From Dyadobacter flavalbus (lineage in GTDB: Bacteria; Bacteroidota; Bacteroidia; Cytophagales; Spirosomataceae): a stretch of DNA of 64,000 bases. Below the pieces are notes generated by a model. The model did not search any database. It was not told the origin of the DNA and saw only the letters and a program-made list of their open reading frames with translations. Positions within the stretch are counted from its first letter, which is position 1, and every line of letters starts with the position of its first letter. Of this stretch, positions 1-8,969 are shown piece by piece. The position numbers were made by a program, and so were the translations under genes. The stretch spans positions 186,001 through 250,000 of the forward strand of contig NZ_VBSN01000066.1 of assembly GCF_006149045.1 (NCBI RefSeq), in the 5' to 3' direction.

Positions 1-1
1 T

Positions 2-532
2 GCGCCGGATTTGGCTTCACCTACGGCCGGACAGGGAATCATCATCGGTTATTCCGAAGTGCAGTTCATTCTGGCGGAAGCAGCGGAAAAAGGGTTTATT
101 GCAGGCGGAGCGGCAGCAGCGGAAACTTATTACAAAAACGGCATCAAAGACCAGTTCAAATATTACAGCAGCCGCATTCCGTCCAACTTTGCCACTTCTT
201 ACCTGAAACTGACGCCCGCAAGCATTTCGGTGAGCGACAGCTATTTTGCACAACCCGCCGTTGCATATGCCGGGACGCAGGCGCAGAAACTGGAGAAAAT
301 CGCCTTGCAGAAATGGATTTCACTGTATATGGTCGGTTACGAAGCATGGTCGGAATGGCGGCGGACCGGATTTCCCAATATTCCCGTCGGCCCGATTGGT
401 CCCGGTTATGTGCCCAGAAGAATTTTATATCCGGCGGATGAAATCAGGATTAATCAGGCGCATTACAATGAAGCCGTAAGCTGGCTGGGCGCGGACGATC
501 TGAAAACGCATGTATGGTGGGATAAACAGTAA
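2..532 (+). CDS. SusD-like outer-membrane nutrient-binding lipoprotein, C-terminal part
   Basis: This is the last 176 residues of a gene whose start lies left of the window; the frame is open from base 2. The tail resembles the SusD-like_2 family (SusD/RagB lipoproteins that cap a SusC porin at the cell surface): it has a SEVQFILAEAA helix, then LEKIALQKWISLYMVGYEAW, EWRRTGFP, a VPRRILYP segment and a KTHVWWDK terminus, all typical for the C-terminal region of this family. A SusC partner would be expected immediately upstream, outside the window. It ends 13 bases before the phosphohydrolase gene, so the two are probably co-transcribed. The family call is firm; the ligand is unknown. Confidence 0.85.
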   Translation, partial: APDLASPTAGQGIIIGYSEVQFILAEAAEKGFIAGGAAAAETYYKNGIKDQFKYYSSRIPSNFATSYLKLTPASISVSDSYFAQPAVAYAGTQAQKLEKIALQKWISLYMVGYEAWSEWRRTGFPNIPVGPIGPGYVPRRILYPADEIRINQAHYNEAVSWLGADDLKTHVWWDKQ

Positions 533-545
533 AAAACCAATATTT

Positions 546-2210
546 ATGTTATCAAAAGTATTGTGCGTGCTGTCATCGGTAACTTTGCTGATGACGGCAT
601 GTACTAAAAGTTCCGAAGAAAAGCCTTCCGGCATTGAGCATGTCATTGTCATCGGCGTGGACGGGCTGAGCCCGGACGGAATTCAAAAGGCCGAAACGCC
701 AAATCTCGACAGTATGATCGCCAACGGAAGTGTCAAATGGAATGTGCGTTCCGTACTTACTTCCAGCAGCAGCCAGAACTGGGCTTCCATGATCATGGGC
801 GCCGGTCCGGAGCAGCACGGCATCATCAACAATGACTGGGAAATGGACGATCATACGATGCCCCCGATTGTGGAGGAAGCAGACGGACGTTTTCCGACCA
901 TTTTCAGTATTCTGCATAAGAACAAACCCGAAGCAGAAATCGGAGTCGTTTATCACTGGGATGGATTTGGCCGGCTGTTTCAAAAAAATGCCGTCAATTA
1001 TGACAAGCGTTTTTCAACCGAAGATTCCACTGCTGCCGATTTTATAAACTATATAAAGGCAAAAAAGCCCGTTCTCGGCTTCGTCCATTTTGATCACGTA
1101 GATCATGCCGGGCATCACGGCGGGCATGGGTCGCCGGAATATTACGAAGCCGTTACCAAAGCGGATTCGCTGATCGGAAAAATTCTGGACGGGATCAAAG
1201 CAGCGGGAATGGAAGATAAAACCCTGGTGATTGTTTGGGCGGATCACGGCGGGATCGGTTACGGACACGGAGGCGCAACGCCGCAGGAAGCCGAAATTGC
1301 CGGAATTTTTTACGGAAAAGACATTAAGAAAGGGTATAAAATAGAGCAGCAGGTTTATACGTACGACCTGGCCGCAACAATCGCCTTTGCGCTGGGCATT
1401 CAGCAGCCTTACGCATGTATCGGACGTCCGGTAAAGCCGGTTTTTGAAGGTTTTTTAGAGCCGGAAAACCTTTGGCTGGGTGAAAAAAGGATTGCTTCGC
1501 CCGTCATTTATCCCGAACGGAAACTATATGAACAGGCCGGCGGATTGTATGTGGATCAAACGGCAACGGTTAAAATTGAAACCAAAGCGGAAAACAGCGT
1601 GACAAGATACACAACGGACGGAAGTGAGCCGGACAGCACATCGGCGGTTTATAAAAATCCTTTTAATGTAGATAAAACAACGGTTGTAAAAGCAAAATCA
1701 TTTGATAGAGAAGGCCGGGAAAGCTTATTGGAAACGGCCTATTTCAGAATGGTGAAATCGGGCTCCGGCAACGGGCTGAACACTTCTTTTTATCAGGGAA
1801 AAAATCTGGAAAAGTTGCCTGAATTTGCTACATTGAAAAAAGGAAAGTCCTGGACGAGTGCCGAGTTCCATATCAGCCGGGATCAGCTTAATGCCATTCT
1901 GGAAAAAGACAATGCCAGCTTTGCATTGCAGTTTGAAGGTTTTATTCGGATCGACAAGCCCGGAAAATACCTTTTTGCAACACAGTCGGACGATGGCAGT
2001 AAATTGTATATTTACGGCAAGGAAGTTGTGGATAACGACGGAAATCACGGCGTTACGGAAGCAACCGGAAGCATTGAACTGACTGCCGGAAAACATCCGA
2101 TCAAAGTTGAATATTACAACAATGGCGGCGGATTCTGGCTGGATGCCTTTTACAAAGGCCCCGGATTGCCCAAACAACTGATTCCTGCCGACAAGCTTTT
2201 TGTGAAATAA
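546..2210 (+). CDS. Alkaline-phosphatase-superfamily lipoprotein with chitobiase-C and PA14 domains
   Basis: A 554-residue predicted surface or periplasmic lipoprotein. The start at 546 is chosen because it gives a lipoprotein signal ending in LLMTAC (Cys19); an upstream in-frame ATG at 510 overlaps the susD-like gene. Residues 30-310 look like an AlkP-superfamily phosphodiesterase or pyrophosphatase: metal-binding Asp in VIGVDGL (D39), a Ser-rich nucleophile patch (about 73-76), HFDHVDHAGHH and VWADHGGIGYGHGG. Residues about 340-405 resemble a chitobiase/hexosaminidase C-terminal domain (YTTDGSEPD), and about 410-554 a PA14 carbohydrate-binding domain (SDDGSKLYI, WLDAFYKGPG). The substrate is unknown; phosphodiesters or phosphorylated glycans are plausible. 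Confidence 0.8.
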   Translation: MLSKVLCVLSSVTLLMTACTKSSEEKPSGIEHVIVIGVDGLSPDGIQKAETPNLDSMIANGSVKWNVRSVLTSSSSQNWASMIMGAGPEQHGIINNDWEMDDHTMPPIVEEADGRFPTIFSILHKNKPEAEIGVVYHWDGFGRLFQKNAVNYDKRFSTEDSTAADFINYIKAKKPVLGFVHFDHVDHAGHHGGHGSPEYYEAVTKADSLIGKILDGIKAAGMEDKTLVIVWADHGGIGYGHGGATPQEAEIAGIFYGKDIKKGYKIEQQVYTYDLAATIAFALGIQQPYACIGRPVKPVFEGFLEPENLWLGEKRIASPVIYPERKLYEQAGGLYVDQTATVKIETKAENSVTRYTTDGSEPDSTSAVYKNPFNVDKTTVVKAKSFDREGRESLLETAYFRMVKSGSGNGLNTSFYQGKNLEKLPEFATLKKGKSWTSAEFHISRDQLNAILEKDNASFALQFEGFIRIDKPGKYLFATQSDDGSKLYIYGKEVVDNDGNHGVTEATGSIELTAGKHPIKVEYYNNGGGFWLDAFYKGPGLPKQLIPADKLFVK

Positions 2211-2243
2211 CCCACTATTCCTAAACCTTTTGATCCATCAAGT

Positions 2244-2270
2244 CCCCGGATGAAAGTCCGGGGCATTTTT
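2244..2270 (+). terminator. Hairpin with T-tract after the phosphohydrolase gene
   Basis: CCCCGGA and TCCGGGG form a perfect 7-bp stem with a 6-base loop, followed by CA and five T. The T-tract ends four bases before the ATG of the next gene, so the hairpin may act as a leaky terminator or leader structure for that gene. Confidence 0.75.
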
Positions 2271-2274
2271 AAAA

Positions 2275-3633
2275 ATGACACAAACCCATAACAGAACTGA
2301 AGGCGATATCAACCTTTCTGACGCAAGGCGAAACTGGTATTCCGTCATGAATGACCCGGATACGCAGCATTACCTTCAGGAGGACGCGGAGTATTTTTTA
2401 CATCAGGCCTTGTCAACGCCTTGCCTGGATGTGCTCGCTTCATGCGAAGGCATTTATCTGACCGACATTCAGGGAAAACGCTATATGGATTTTCACGGGA
2501 ACAACGTGCATCAGCTTGGCTACCGCAATCCTTATATTATTGATAAGTTGAAGCAGCAGCTCGATGTGCTGCCTTTTTCGCCGAGACGGTTTACAAACGT
2601 GCCGGCTATTGAACTTGCAAAAAAACTGGGCAGTCTTTTACCCGCTGATCTGAACCGCGTGCTTTTTGCGCCCGGCGGCACTTCTTCCATCAGTATGGCG
2701 CTTAAACTGGCGCGCATTGTAACCGGAAAGCATAAAGTTATTTCGCTCTGGGATTCTTTTCATGGTGCGTCGCTGGATGCCATTTCCGCAGGCGGCGAGC
2801 TGGATTTTCGCAAAGATATGGGTCCGCTGATGCCCGGCGTAGAACGCATTCCGCCGCCCATGACGTACCGCGGGCCGTTTCTGGCGGCGGGCAGCGGCGA
2901 TCTTCCGTATGCGGATTATCTTGAGTACGTTATTGAGAAAGAAGGCGACATCGGCGCATTCATCATTGAAACGATCCGGAATACGGATGTGCAGATTCCT
3001 TCGCAGGCTTACTGGAGCAAAGTCCGGGAAATATGTACAAAGCACAAGGTTTTACTGATTCTGGATGAAATTCCGATTGCTTTCGGGCGCACCGGGAAAA
3101 TGTTTGCATTTGAGCATTATGGCATTGAACCCGATATTATTTGTCTGGGAAAAGGGCTGGGCGGAGGCGTGATGCCGATGGCGGCCATTGTGGCAAGAAA
3201 TAAATACAACATTGCCCAAAGCATTTCGCTCGGTCATTTCACGCATGAAAAAAGCCCGCTCGGAAGCGTAGCGGCGCTGGCCATGTTCGAGTTTATGGAA
3301 CAGAATCATATTCTGGAAAAAGTGCAGCAGGACGAAAGGTTCATGGCATCCGAAATGGAAAAACTGATGGATAAATTCCCGCTGATCGGGGATGTGCGGG
3401 GGATCGGATTGCTTTGGGGCGTAGAACTTGTGAAAAACAGGCAAACCAGGGAAAAAGCCGTTGAAGCAGCAGAAACCGTGATGTATGAATGTCTGAAAAA
3501 CGGACTGAGCTTTAAAGTTTCACAAGGAAATGTGCTGCAATTGTCGCCTCCGCTGATTATTAACAGGATTGAGCTGAAAGAAGCATTGCGGATTCTTGAA
3601 AATGCCATCAGTACTGCTTCGGGTATTGTTTAA
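2275..3633 (+). CDS. Class-III PLP enzyme, probable (R)-1-hydroxy-2-aminoethylphosphonate ammonia-lyase (PbfA-like)
   Basis: A 452-residue fold-type-I PLP enzyme of the class-III aminotransferase family, cytoplasmic. Visible family marks are GGTSSISMALKLAR (cofactor phosphate loop), the Asp of LILDEIPIAFGRTG and the PLP lysine in CLGKGLGGGVMPM. The N-terminus (TEGDINLS, then YFLHQALSTPCLDVL and MDFHGNNVHQLGY) resembles, from memory, the subgroup linked to PbfA, which eliminates ammonia from hydroxy-aminoethylphosphonate to give phosphonoacetaldehyde. That specific function is inference; a general aminotransferase is the alternative. It lies between a phosphohydrolase and a transporter gene. 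No phnW, phnX, phnY or phnA is visible in the window. Confidence 0.6.
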   Translation: MTQTHNRTEGDINLSDARRNWYSVMNDPDTQHYLQEDAEYFLHQALSTPCLDVLASCEGIYLTDIQGKRYMDFHGNNVHQLGYRNPYIIDKLKQQLDVLPFSPRRFTNVPAIELAKKLGSLLPADLNRVLFAPGGTSSISMALKLARIVTGKHKVISLWDSFHGASLDAISAGGELDFRKDMGPLMPGVERIPPPMTYRGPFLAAGSGDLPYADYLEYVIEKEGDIGAFIIETIRNTDVQIPSQAYWSKVREICTKHKVLLILDEIPIAFGRTGKMFAFEHYGIEPDIICLGKGLGGGVMPMAAIVARNKYNIAQSISLGHFTHEKSPLGSVAALAMFEFMEQNHILEKVQQDERFMASEMEKLMDKFPLIGDVRGIGLLWGVELVKNRQTREKAVEAAETVMYECLKNGLSFKVSQGNVLQLSPPLIINRIELKEALRILENAISTASGIV

Positions 3634-3649
3634 ACCTAAATTCCGGACT

Positions 3650-4945
3650 ATGCGTCTGAAAGAAATGCTGTTGCGTTCCAACGCGCTTTTTATTTCGTGG
3701 GCTGTTATTGCTTCGTTTGGTACCTATTTCTGCATGTATGCATTCCGGAAGCCGTTCAGCGCGGGGCTTTACGAGGGTCTGGAAATAGGAAATATCGGTT
3801 ACAAGGCCATACTGATTATTTCTCAGGTTGCCGGTTATACGCTGTCCAAATTTGCCGGTATCAAGGTCATTTCCGAGCTCAGGCACCATTCCAGAATCCG
3901 GCTTATTATTTTACTGATCCTTATTGCGGAAGCTGCGCTGCTGCTGTTCGGGCTGGTGCCGTTTCCGTACAATTTCATTTTTCTTTTTATCAACGGTTTG
4001 CCGCTGGGCATTGTTTACGGCATTGTGTTCAGTTTTCTGGAAGGAAGGCGGTTTACGGAAATGCTGGCACTCGGGCTTAATATCAGCGTGGTGGTTGCGT
4101 CGGGAATCCTGAAAACCATTTACATAGAACTGCATGGATTGTTTCCGGTTATTTCGGAATTCAGTATGCCTTTTTTTATCGGATTGCTGTTTTTACCGCT
4201 GTTTCTGATCTTTGTATGGATGCTTTCGGTGATTCCGGAGCCGAATGCGGAAGATATCCGTTTAAGGACGGAAAGGCTGCCCATGACGCAGGAAGACAAG
4301 CGCGCCGTCATGCGGCAATTCGGATTTCCGATCGTTTGTCTGGTTATTTTCTACGCTTCCATGGTCGTACTGCGCGATTTCAGGGACAACTTCACCATCG
4401 AGATCTGGAACGAAATCGACATGCACTGGGCGAGCAGTGTTTTGACCACAACCGAAATGATCAGCGGCATCATCGTGCTCGTCATCATCGGCAGTCTGGC
4501 CTTTGTCCGGGACAATGTAAAAGGTTTCAGGTTAACGAATTTTATTCTCTTCCTTTCAATCTGTCTGATCGGCGCGGGCACTTTGCTGTTTCAGAAGGCG
4601 CTCGTCAGCGGTTTTTTATGGATGCTGCTTGTAGGTTTGGGAACATTTCTGGCTTACACCGTTCTTCAGACTGTTATTTTTGATCGCATGATCGCACTGT
4701 TCAGGATCAAGGCCAATGCCGGTTTCTTTATTTATATCTGCGAAAGTATCGGTTACATGGGCAGTGCCGGATTGCTGCTGTACAAAGAATTTTTTATGAA
4801 GAAAATGAGCTGGTCTGCAGTTCTGATGCAGTTTACATACGTTCAGTTTTGTACCGGGTTCCTGCTGCTTCTGGCGAGCAACATTTTCTTTGAACGTTAC
4901 AGGCAGCAAAAAGAGCCGGAAAGCGGGCCGTTGACGGCAGTATAA
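3650..4945 (+). CDS. DUF5690-like MFS membrane transporter
   Basis: A 431-residue integral membrane protein with about 12 hydrophobic helices. It resembles the DUF5690 family, a branch related to the major facilitator superfamily; the first helix region FGTYFCMYAFRKPF recalls organophosphate:phosphate antiporters. The start at 3650 is preferred because it lies 16 bases after the preceding stop; an in-frame start at 3596 would overlap that gene. The two genes are surely one transcription unit, so the transporter probably moves the substrate or product of the PLP enzyme across the inner membrane. Direction and substrate cannot be read from the sequence. Confidence 0.7.
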   Translation: MRLKEMLLRSNALFISWAVIASFGTYFCMYAFRKPFSAGLYEGLEIGNIGYKAILIISQVAGYTLSKFAGIKVISELRHHSRIRLIILLILIAEAALLLFGLVPFPYNFIFLFINGLPLGIVYGIVFSFLEGRRFTEMLALGLNISVVVASGILKTIYIELHGLFPVISEFSMPFFIGLLFLPLFLIFVWMLSVIPEPNAEDIRLRTERLPMTQEDKRAVMRQFGFPIVCLVIFYASMVVLRDFRDNFTIEIWNEIDMHWASSVLTTTEMISGIIVLVIIGSLAFVRDNVKGFRLTNFILFLSICLIGAGTLLFQKALVSGFLWMLLVGLGTFLAYTVLQTVIFDRMIALFRIKANAGFFIYICESIGYMGSAGLLLYKEFFMKKMSWSAVLMQFTYVQFCTGFLLLLASNIFFERYRQQKEPESGPLTAV

Positions 4946-4954
4946 ACCTTTCAA

Positions 4955-4988
4955 CAAAAAAAGAGAGAACAAGCCGTTCTCCCTTTTT
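4955..4988. terminator. Bidirectional hairpin between convergent genes
   Basis: GAGAAC-AAGCC-GTTCTC forms the core stem, extended outward by A-rich sequence on the left and T-rich sequence on the right with one mismatch. It lies between the DUF5690 gene and the convergent small secreted-protein gene, so it can serve both strands. Confidence 0.7.
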
Positions 4989-5023
4989 AAATCTCAATTC
5001 ACCTTAATAACTTGTTTACTTCA

Positions 5024-5251
5024 CTATTTTGCTACTTTAAGTGCTACAATAGATGCTTTTTGTGTGGGCGTATATTTCCCGTAATCAATGCTGGTTTTGG
5101 TACGCTGCGGTGCCGGTGTTTCCAGAGCAGGTCCGGCTGACGGCAGCAGGTTTTTCCCTGCATACTTGCTTTTTTCTTCGATATGGCCCGCAAATGCGAA
5201 AGAAGTGCTCAGCGCCATGGCGCAAACGAACGTTGTTATTATATTTTTCAT
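5024..5251 (-). CDS. Small secreted hypothetical protein
   Basis: A 75-residue protein beginning with a clear Sec signal peptide (MKNIITTFVCAMALSTSFAFA, cut here after residue 20 or so) followed by a polar, proline- and lysine-containing region of about 54 residues with no recognisable domain and no cysteine after the signal. The gene is supported by the signal peptide, a good Bacteroidota promoter upstream on the same strand and a terminator-like hairpin downstream. It is monocistronic. No function can be assigned. Confidence 0.65.
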   Translation of the reverse strand: MKNIITTFVCAMALSTSFAFAGHIEEKSKYAGKNLLPSAGPALETPAPQRTKTSIDYGKYTPTQKASIVALKVAK

Positions 5252-5294
5252 AGCTAAAATTTTTAAATTCTTGTCTTTGTCTTATTTGACAATG

Positions 5295-5323
5295 CAAATC
5301 TAGAAAGCCGTAAAGTACCGGCA
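5295..5323 (-). promoter_or_regulatory. Promoter of Bacteroidota type for the small secreted protein
   Basis: On the minus strand TAGATTTG (5295-5302) matches the -7 consensus TAnnTTTG exactly, and a TTG lies 19 bases further upstream (about 5321-5323), as expected for the -33 element. The predicted 5' leader is about 38 bases. Confidence 0.6.
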
Positions 5324-5518
5324 ATTCAAGTGTTGAACAAGCGATCCATATTCCAGATAAATGGTTTGAACTGATGATGAGTTATTTAATGGGAAGGTGT
5401 TGTCTTGGTTTTACCTCATTTTTTCAGTTTCGGCATCTTTGATTCCTTACGGATATTTACGGAAATAATGCAAATTGCCAGGCAAATGCTGTTAATATTT
5501 TTTCCTTAAATTGCCTGC

Positions 5519-6718
5519 ATGGAACAATTTATCAATCTCAAGCCGTTTAAAGAATTTGTAAAATCAGGTTCGTTCGGAGGCGTAATCCTTATCGTTTGTG
5601 TGATCGTTTCGCTGATCATTGCCAATTCAGCAACAGGGCCCGGTTTTGAACAGTTGCTGACGACCGAACTTGGTTTTGAAACAGCCCGGATTCATCTGAA
5701 ATATTCCATTCTGCTCTGGATCAATGACGGACTGATGGCCATTTTTTTTCTGATGGTCGGGCTGGAAATTAAAAGAGAACTGATCGAAGGAGAACTTTCT
5801 TCACTGAAAATGGCGGCCTTGCCGGTTTTTGCGGCACTCGGCGGTGTCATTGCGCCTGCAACCATTTATTTTCTGCTGAATAAAAATACGGAAACGGCTG
5901 CGGGCTGGGGAATTCCGATGGCAACGGATATTGCATTTGCGATTGCCGTCATCACCATGCTTGGTAATAAAGTGCCGCCTTCTCTCAAAATATTTCTGGC
6001 CGCGCTCGCCATTGTAGACGATCTCATGGCTATTCTGGTGATTGCCGTTTTCTATTCATCCGATCTGCATTATACTTTTCTGCTGTATGCGGCGGGGATT
6101 TTTGCCGTACTGCTGGTTATTAACAAACTGGGTGTCAAAAGTCTGGCAGCGTATCTTGTTCCGGGTATTTTTATATGGTATTTTATTCATCATTCGGGCG
6201 TGCATGCCACCATTGCCGGTGTCCTCACCGCTTTTGCCATTCCGACCAACCCGGTTTCAGAAGAATCACCGCTGGAAAAACTGGAACATATGCTCGTTAA
6301 TCCGGTGAATTTTTTCATTATGCCGTTGTTCGCGCTGGTTAATACAAACATCCGGTTTGAACAGGAAATGCTAGCCGGACTTACAAACACGCTCGGACTT
6401 GGAATCATCCTTGGCCTTGTTGTAGGCAAGCCTTTGGGAATTGCTTTACTTTCCTGGATTTCCGTCAAAACGGGCATCAGCACAAGACCAAAAGGAGCGG
6501 AATGGGCGCATATAATCGGCGTCGGTATGCTGGGCGGAATTGGCTTCACGATGTCCGTTTTCATCGCCTTGCTTTCTTTTTCCGGCAAACACCTCATATT
6601 GTCGGAAGCCAAATTTTCCATCCTGACCGGCTCCATCTTATCCGGCTTGCTGGGTTATATTACGCTTACCATGATTAGTAAAAGAAATTCGGAAAACAGG
6701 ATCAGAAGTAATAATTAG
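5519..6718 (+). CDS. nhaA: Na+/H+ antiporter NhaA
   Basis: A 399-residue inner-membrane antiporter exchanging sodium for protons, for pH and salt homeostasis; the length fits the family. Visible marks are NDGLMAIFFLMVGLEIKREL (TM2 region), the Asp of GIPMATDIAFA (D137), the paired ion-binding aspartates of AIVDDLMAIL (D167, D168) and GGIGFTMSVFIALLSF near the end. It is monocistronic. Its 3' end overlaps the convergent DUF5916 gene by 17 bases, with no terminator hairpin between them. Confidence 0.95.
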   Translation: MEQFINLKPFKEFVKSGSFGGVILIVCVIVSLIIANSATGPGFEQLLTTELGFETARIHLKYSILLWINDGLMAIFFLMVGLEIKRELIEGELSSLKMAALPVFAALGGVIAPATIYFLLNKNTETAAGWGIPMATDIAFAIAVITMLGNKVPPSLKIFLAALAIVDDLMAILVIAVFYSSDLHYTFLLYAAGIFAVLLVINKLGVKSLAAYLVPGIFIWYFIHHSGVHATIAGVLTAFAIPTNPVSEESPLEKLEHMLVNPVNFFIMPLFALVNTNIRFEQEMLAGLTNTLGLGIILGLVVGKPLGIALLSWISVKTGISTRPKGAEWAHIIGVGMLGGIGFTMSVFIALLSFSGKHLILSEAKFSILTGSILSGLLGYITLTMISKRNSENRIRSNN

Positions 6719-8939
6719 CCTTAACTGTGATTCCTTTATCCTGAATATGCATGCCGTTTTCAGATAAATAATTGTCCTGATAAACAAAAAACAAATCGGA
6801 AAGCGGAAGAAATCTCCATTGCAGCTTTCCGTATACACCCAGATTTCTGGAGATTGAGTTATACTGAACGGAAGTAGCCAAAAATAAATACCGGTTGAAG
6901 GAAATGTCATTTCTTGCTGTAAGAGTCCAGACATGATTGCTGCTGTAAGGAGAAGGAAGCTTTATGATATTGTAATTGTAAAGAACCGACATAATGCCAT
7001 AAGGCTGCATTTTGTAATTGACATCACCCGAAAGCCCGTAGCGGTGACCATTATAATACTGGCCGCCAACCGAAGAAACCCTCATGAAAAAAGTCTTTCT
7101 GCGATCGGACTGATAAGTAATACGGCTGTTGTAATAAACATGCTCACTGCCGGAGGCCAGCTGTTTTCCTCCGGACAGACCCGGATCAAAGTCAAAAGAA
7201 AGTTTTGTAAAGTACTTGTTAAAATAAACGCTCAGCTCGGAAGTATTCCTGAAAGAAATGTCGCTTGAAAAATTCAGGAAATCGTCCGTCATGCTCCATT
7301 TTACCGTATTGAAGCGTTCATAGTACAAGTCTGCGGTATACCGATTGAGGCGTCCGCTTGTATTTTTTGGATAAAAGTAATTGTTAAAGGATAAGAAGTT
7401 ACTGATATAACCTGTTCGCGGCGTAAATCCTGCTTCGCTGTTGTAATGTTCGCCGGTATAAACCGTTCCGAAAGCAAGCAGAAATCGCCGGTTGTTGTAA
7501 GACAAATTTCCTCCATGCGACATATGCGTCAGATTGTACTCCAGAGATTTATTGTTTGCTCCGGTCAGGGTTCCTGAATGAAAAAGCTTTCCGTTCCAGT
7601 TGCCATTGGTGGAACCCAGATTGAAATCGATGCTGTAAGCCCTGTTGAATGCATTTTTCCGATTAGCCTTTTCGTCAAATGACTGATTGTTGACAAAAAT
7701 GGCACCGATGCTGGAACGTTTGAAAACATTCTGCTGAAATGCAAGTGTGGTAAAATTCCTGCCCGAAATAGAGGACTGGGCCGGATCTGCAGTGTTGATT
7801 TTTATCTTTTTGGTCTGAACAGACATCAGCCCGATCTGCAGTTTGGGATTGATCTTGCCGTAAATCCTCAATCCTCCCAAAACCGGCTGCTGTTCATAGC
7901 GGTCTTTTGCGGCATTATACTCAATTCCGATTCTTCTGGAATAGAAAGGCAGCACCGGTGAACCGCCCATTCCTGAATACCCAAAGCCTGCAAACAATTC
8001 GCTGTTCTCTACAAAGAACTGCCGCTTTTCCGGATAAACGAGTTCAAACCGCGTGATGTTGGCCTGTTCGATATCCACTTCGGCCTGTGAAAAATCGGGG
8101 TTTAATGTAAGGTCTGCAACCATGGAAGAGCTGAGTCTTATCTTGGCATCCAGTGATGGAACTACTTTCAGTGTTTTTTTTGCATCGTTTGTGTATTGTC
8201 TTACATAATTGGTTGTCAGGCTGGGTATCAGGTTTATTCTTCTTTTTGATCCGGAAGGATATTTTTCGATGTAAAATGGCTGTGTAAATGCAGCATCGCC
8301 GACATACCTGCTTCTCGGGGTTGGTGTCCATGATGCATATTCGTTGATGTTGTTGTCAATCCGTATAAAATTGATCAGCCATGGAGCAGCAGAAACGGGA
8401 AAGCGTATACTGGAAAACGGAATAGCCATTTCTGCAGTCCAGTAATCGGCATGGCGAACGGTGGCGGAATACCATTTCTGGTCCCATGTGATATCAAAAT
8501 TATCACCGTTTGAAATCTGGGATTCATTCTGTACTCCGTACGGATTCAGGTAAAACGAGTATCCATTCAGTTTGTCTGCGCTTGGATTGACAATGAAGCC
8601 GAACAAATCATTTTCGAAATCAGGAAAATCCCTTTTTAAAGATGATACCGTGTACTTGAAAGGAGCGCCGGGCTTTGCATACATGGTGGCGCTTACGTAA
8701 ATAAAATCATCATTATGAAGTATTCTGACAACCGTTCGTGATTCCGCAGGCGTATTATCTGCATTGTAGATCTTGTAAAATGTGCTTACTGAATCTGCTT
8801 GCTGCCAAACCGGTTCATTGCTATTGCCGTCCACTGCAATTCTGTCACTGGTAAAAGCTGCATGCAAGGGTTTCTCATTTTGTGAAATGGATGTAAGCGC
8901 ATGGAAAGACGCCAGCAGCAACAGGAGATATTTTTTCAT
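6702..8939 (-). CDS. DUF5916 protein with carbohydrate-binding family 9-like domain
   Basis: A 745-residue exported protein with a signal peptide (cleavage expected near SISQNEK). Residues about 20-210 form a CBM9-like beta-sandwich (IAVDGNSNEPVWQQAD; NDDFIYVSATMY; WTAEMAIPFSSIRFP), and the remainder is rich in alternating aromatic beta-strands ending in KANYYF, as expected of the DUF5916 outer-membrane barrel-like domain. The family is common in Bacteroidota and its biochemical role is not established. The gene is monocistronic, with a candidate promoter just upstream. Confidence 0.85.
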   Translation of the reverse strand: MKKYLLLLLASFHALTSISQNEKPLHAAFTSDRIAVDGNSNEPVWQQADSVSTFYKIYNADNTPAESRTVVRILHNDDFIYVSATMYAKPGAPFKYTVSSLKRDFPDFENDLFGFIVNPSADKLNGYSFYLNPYGVQNESQISNGDNFDITWDQKWYSATVRHADYWTAEMAIPFSSIRFPVSAAPWLINFIRIDNNINEYASWTPTPRSRYVGDAAFTQPFYIEKYPSGSKRRINLIPSLTTNYVRQYTNDAKKTLKVVPSLDAKIRLSSSMVADLTLNPDFSQAEVDIEQANITRFELVYPEKRQFFVENSELFAGFGYSGMGGSPVLPFYSRRIGIEYNAAKDRYEQQPVLGGLRIYGKINPKLQIGLMSVQTKKIKINTADPAQSSISGRNFTTLAFQQNVFKRSSIGAIFVNNQSFDEKANRKNAFNRAYSIDFNLGSTNGNWNGKLFHSGTLTGANNKSLEYNLTHMSHGGNLSYNNRRFLLAFGTVYTGEHYNSEAGFTPRTGYISNFLSFNNYFYPKNTSGRLNRYTADLYYERFNTVKWSMTDDFLNFSSDISFRNTSELSVYFNKYFTKLSFDFDPGLSGGKQLASGSEHVYYNSRITYQSDRRKTFFMRVSSVGGQYYNGHRYGLSGDVNYKMQPYGIMSVLYNYNIIKLPSPYSSNHVWTLTARNDISFNRYLFLATSVQYNSISRNLGVYGKLQWRFLPLSDLFFVYQDNYLSENGMHIQDKGITVKANYYF

Positions 8940-8961
8940 AAATGTGTATAAGTGTGGACGG

Positions 8962-8969
8962 CAAAAGTA
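8962..8969 (-). promoter_or_regulatory. Candidate -7 element for the DUF5916 gene
   Basis: TACTTTTG on the minus strand matches TAnnTTTG and would give a leader of about 17 bases. I see no convincing -33 element at the right distance, so this is only a candidate. Confidence 0.4.
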
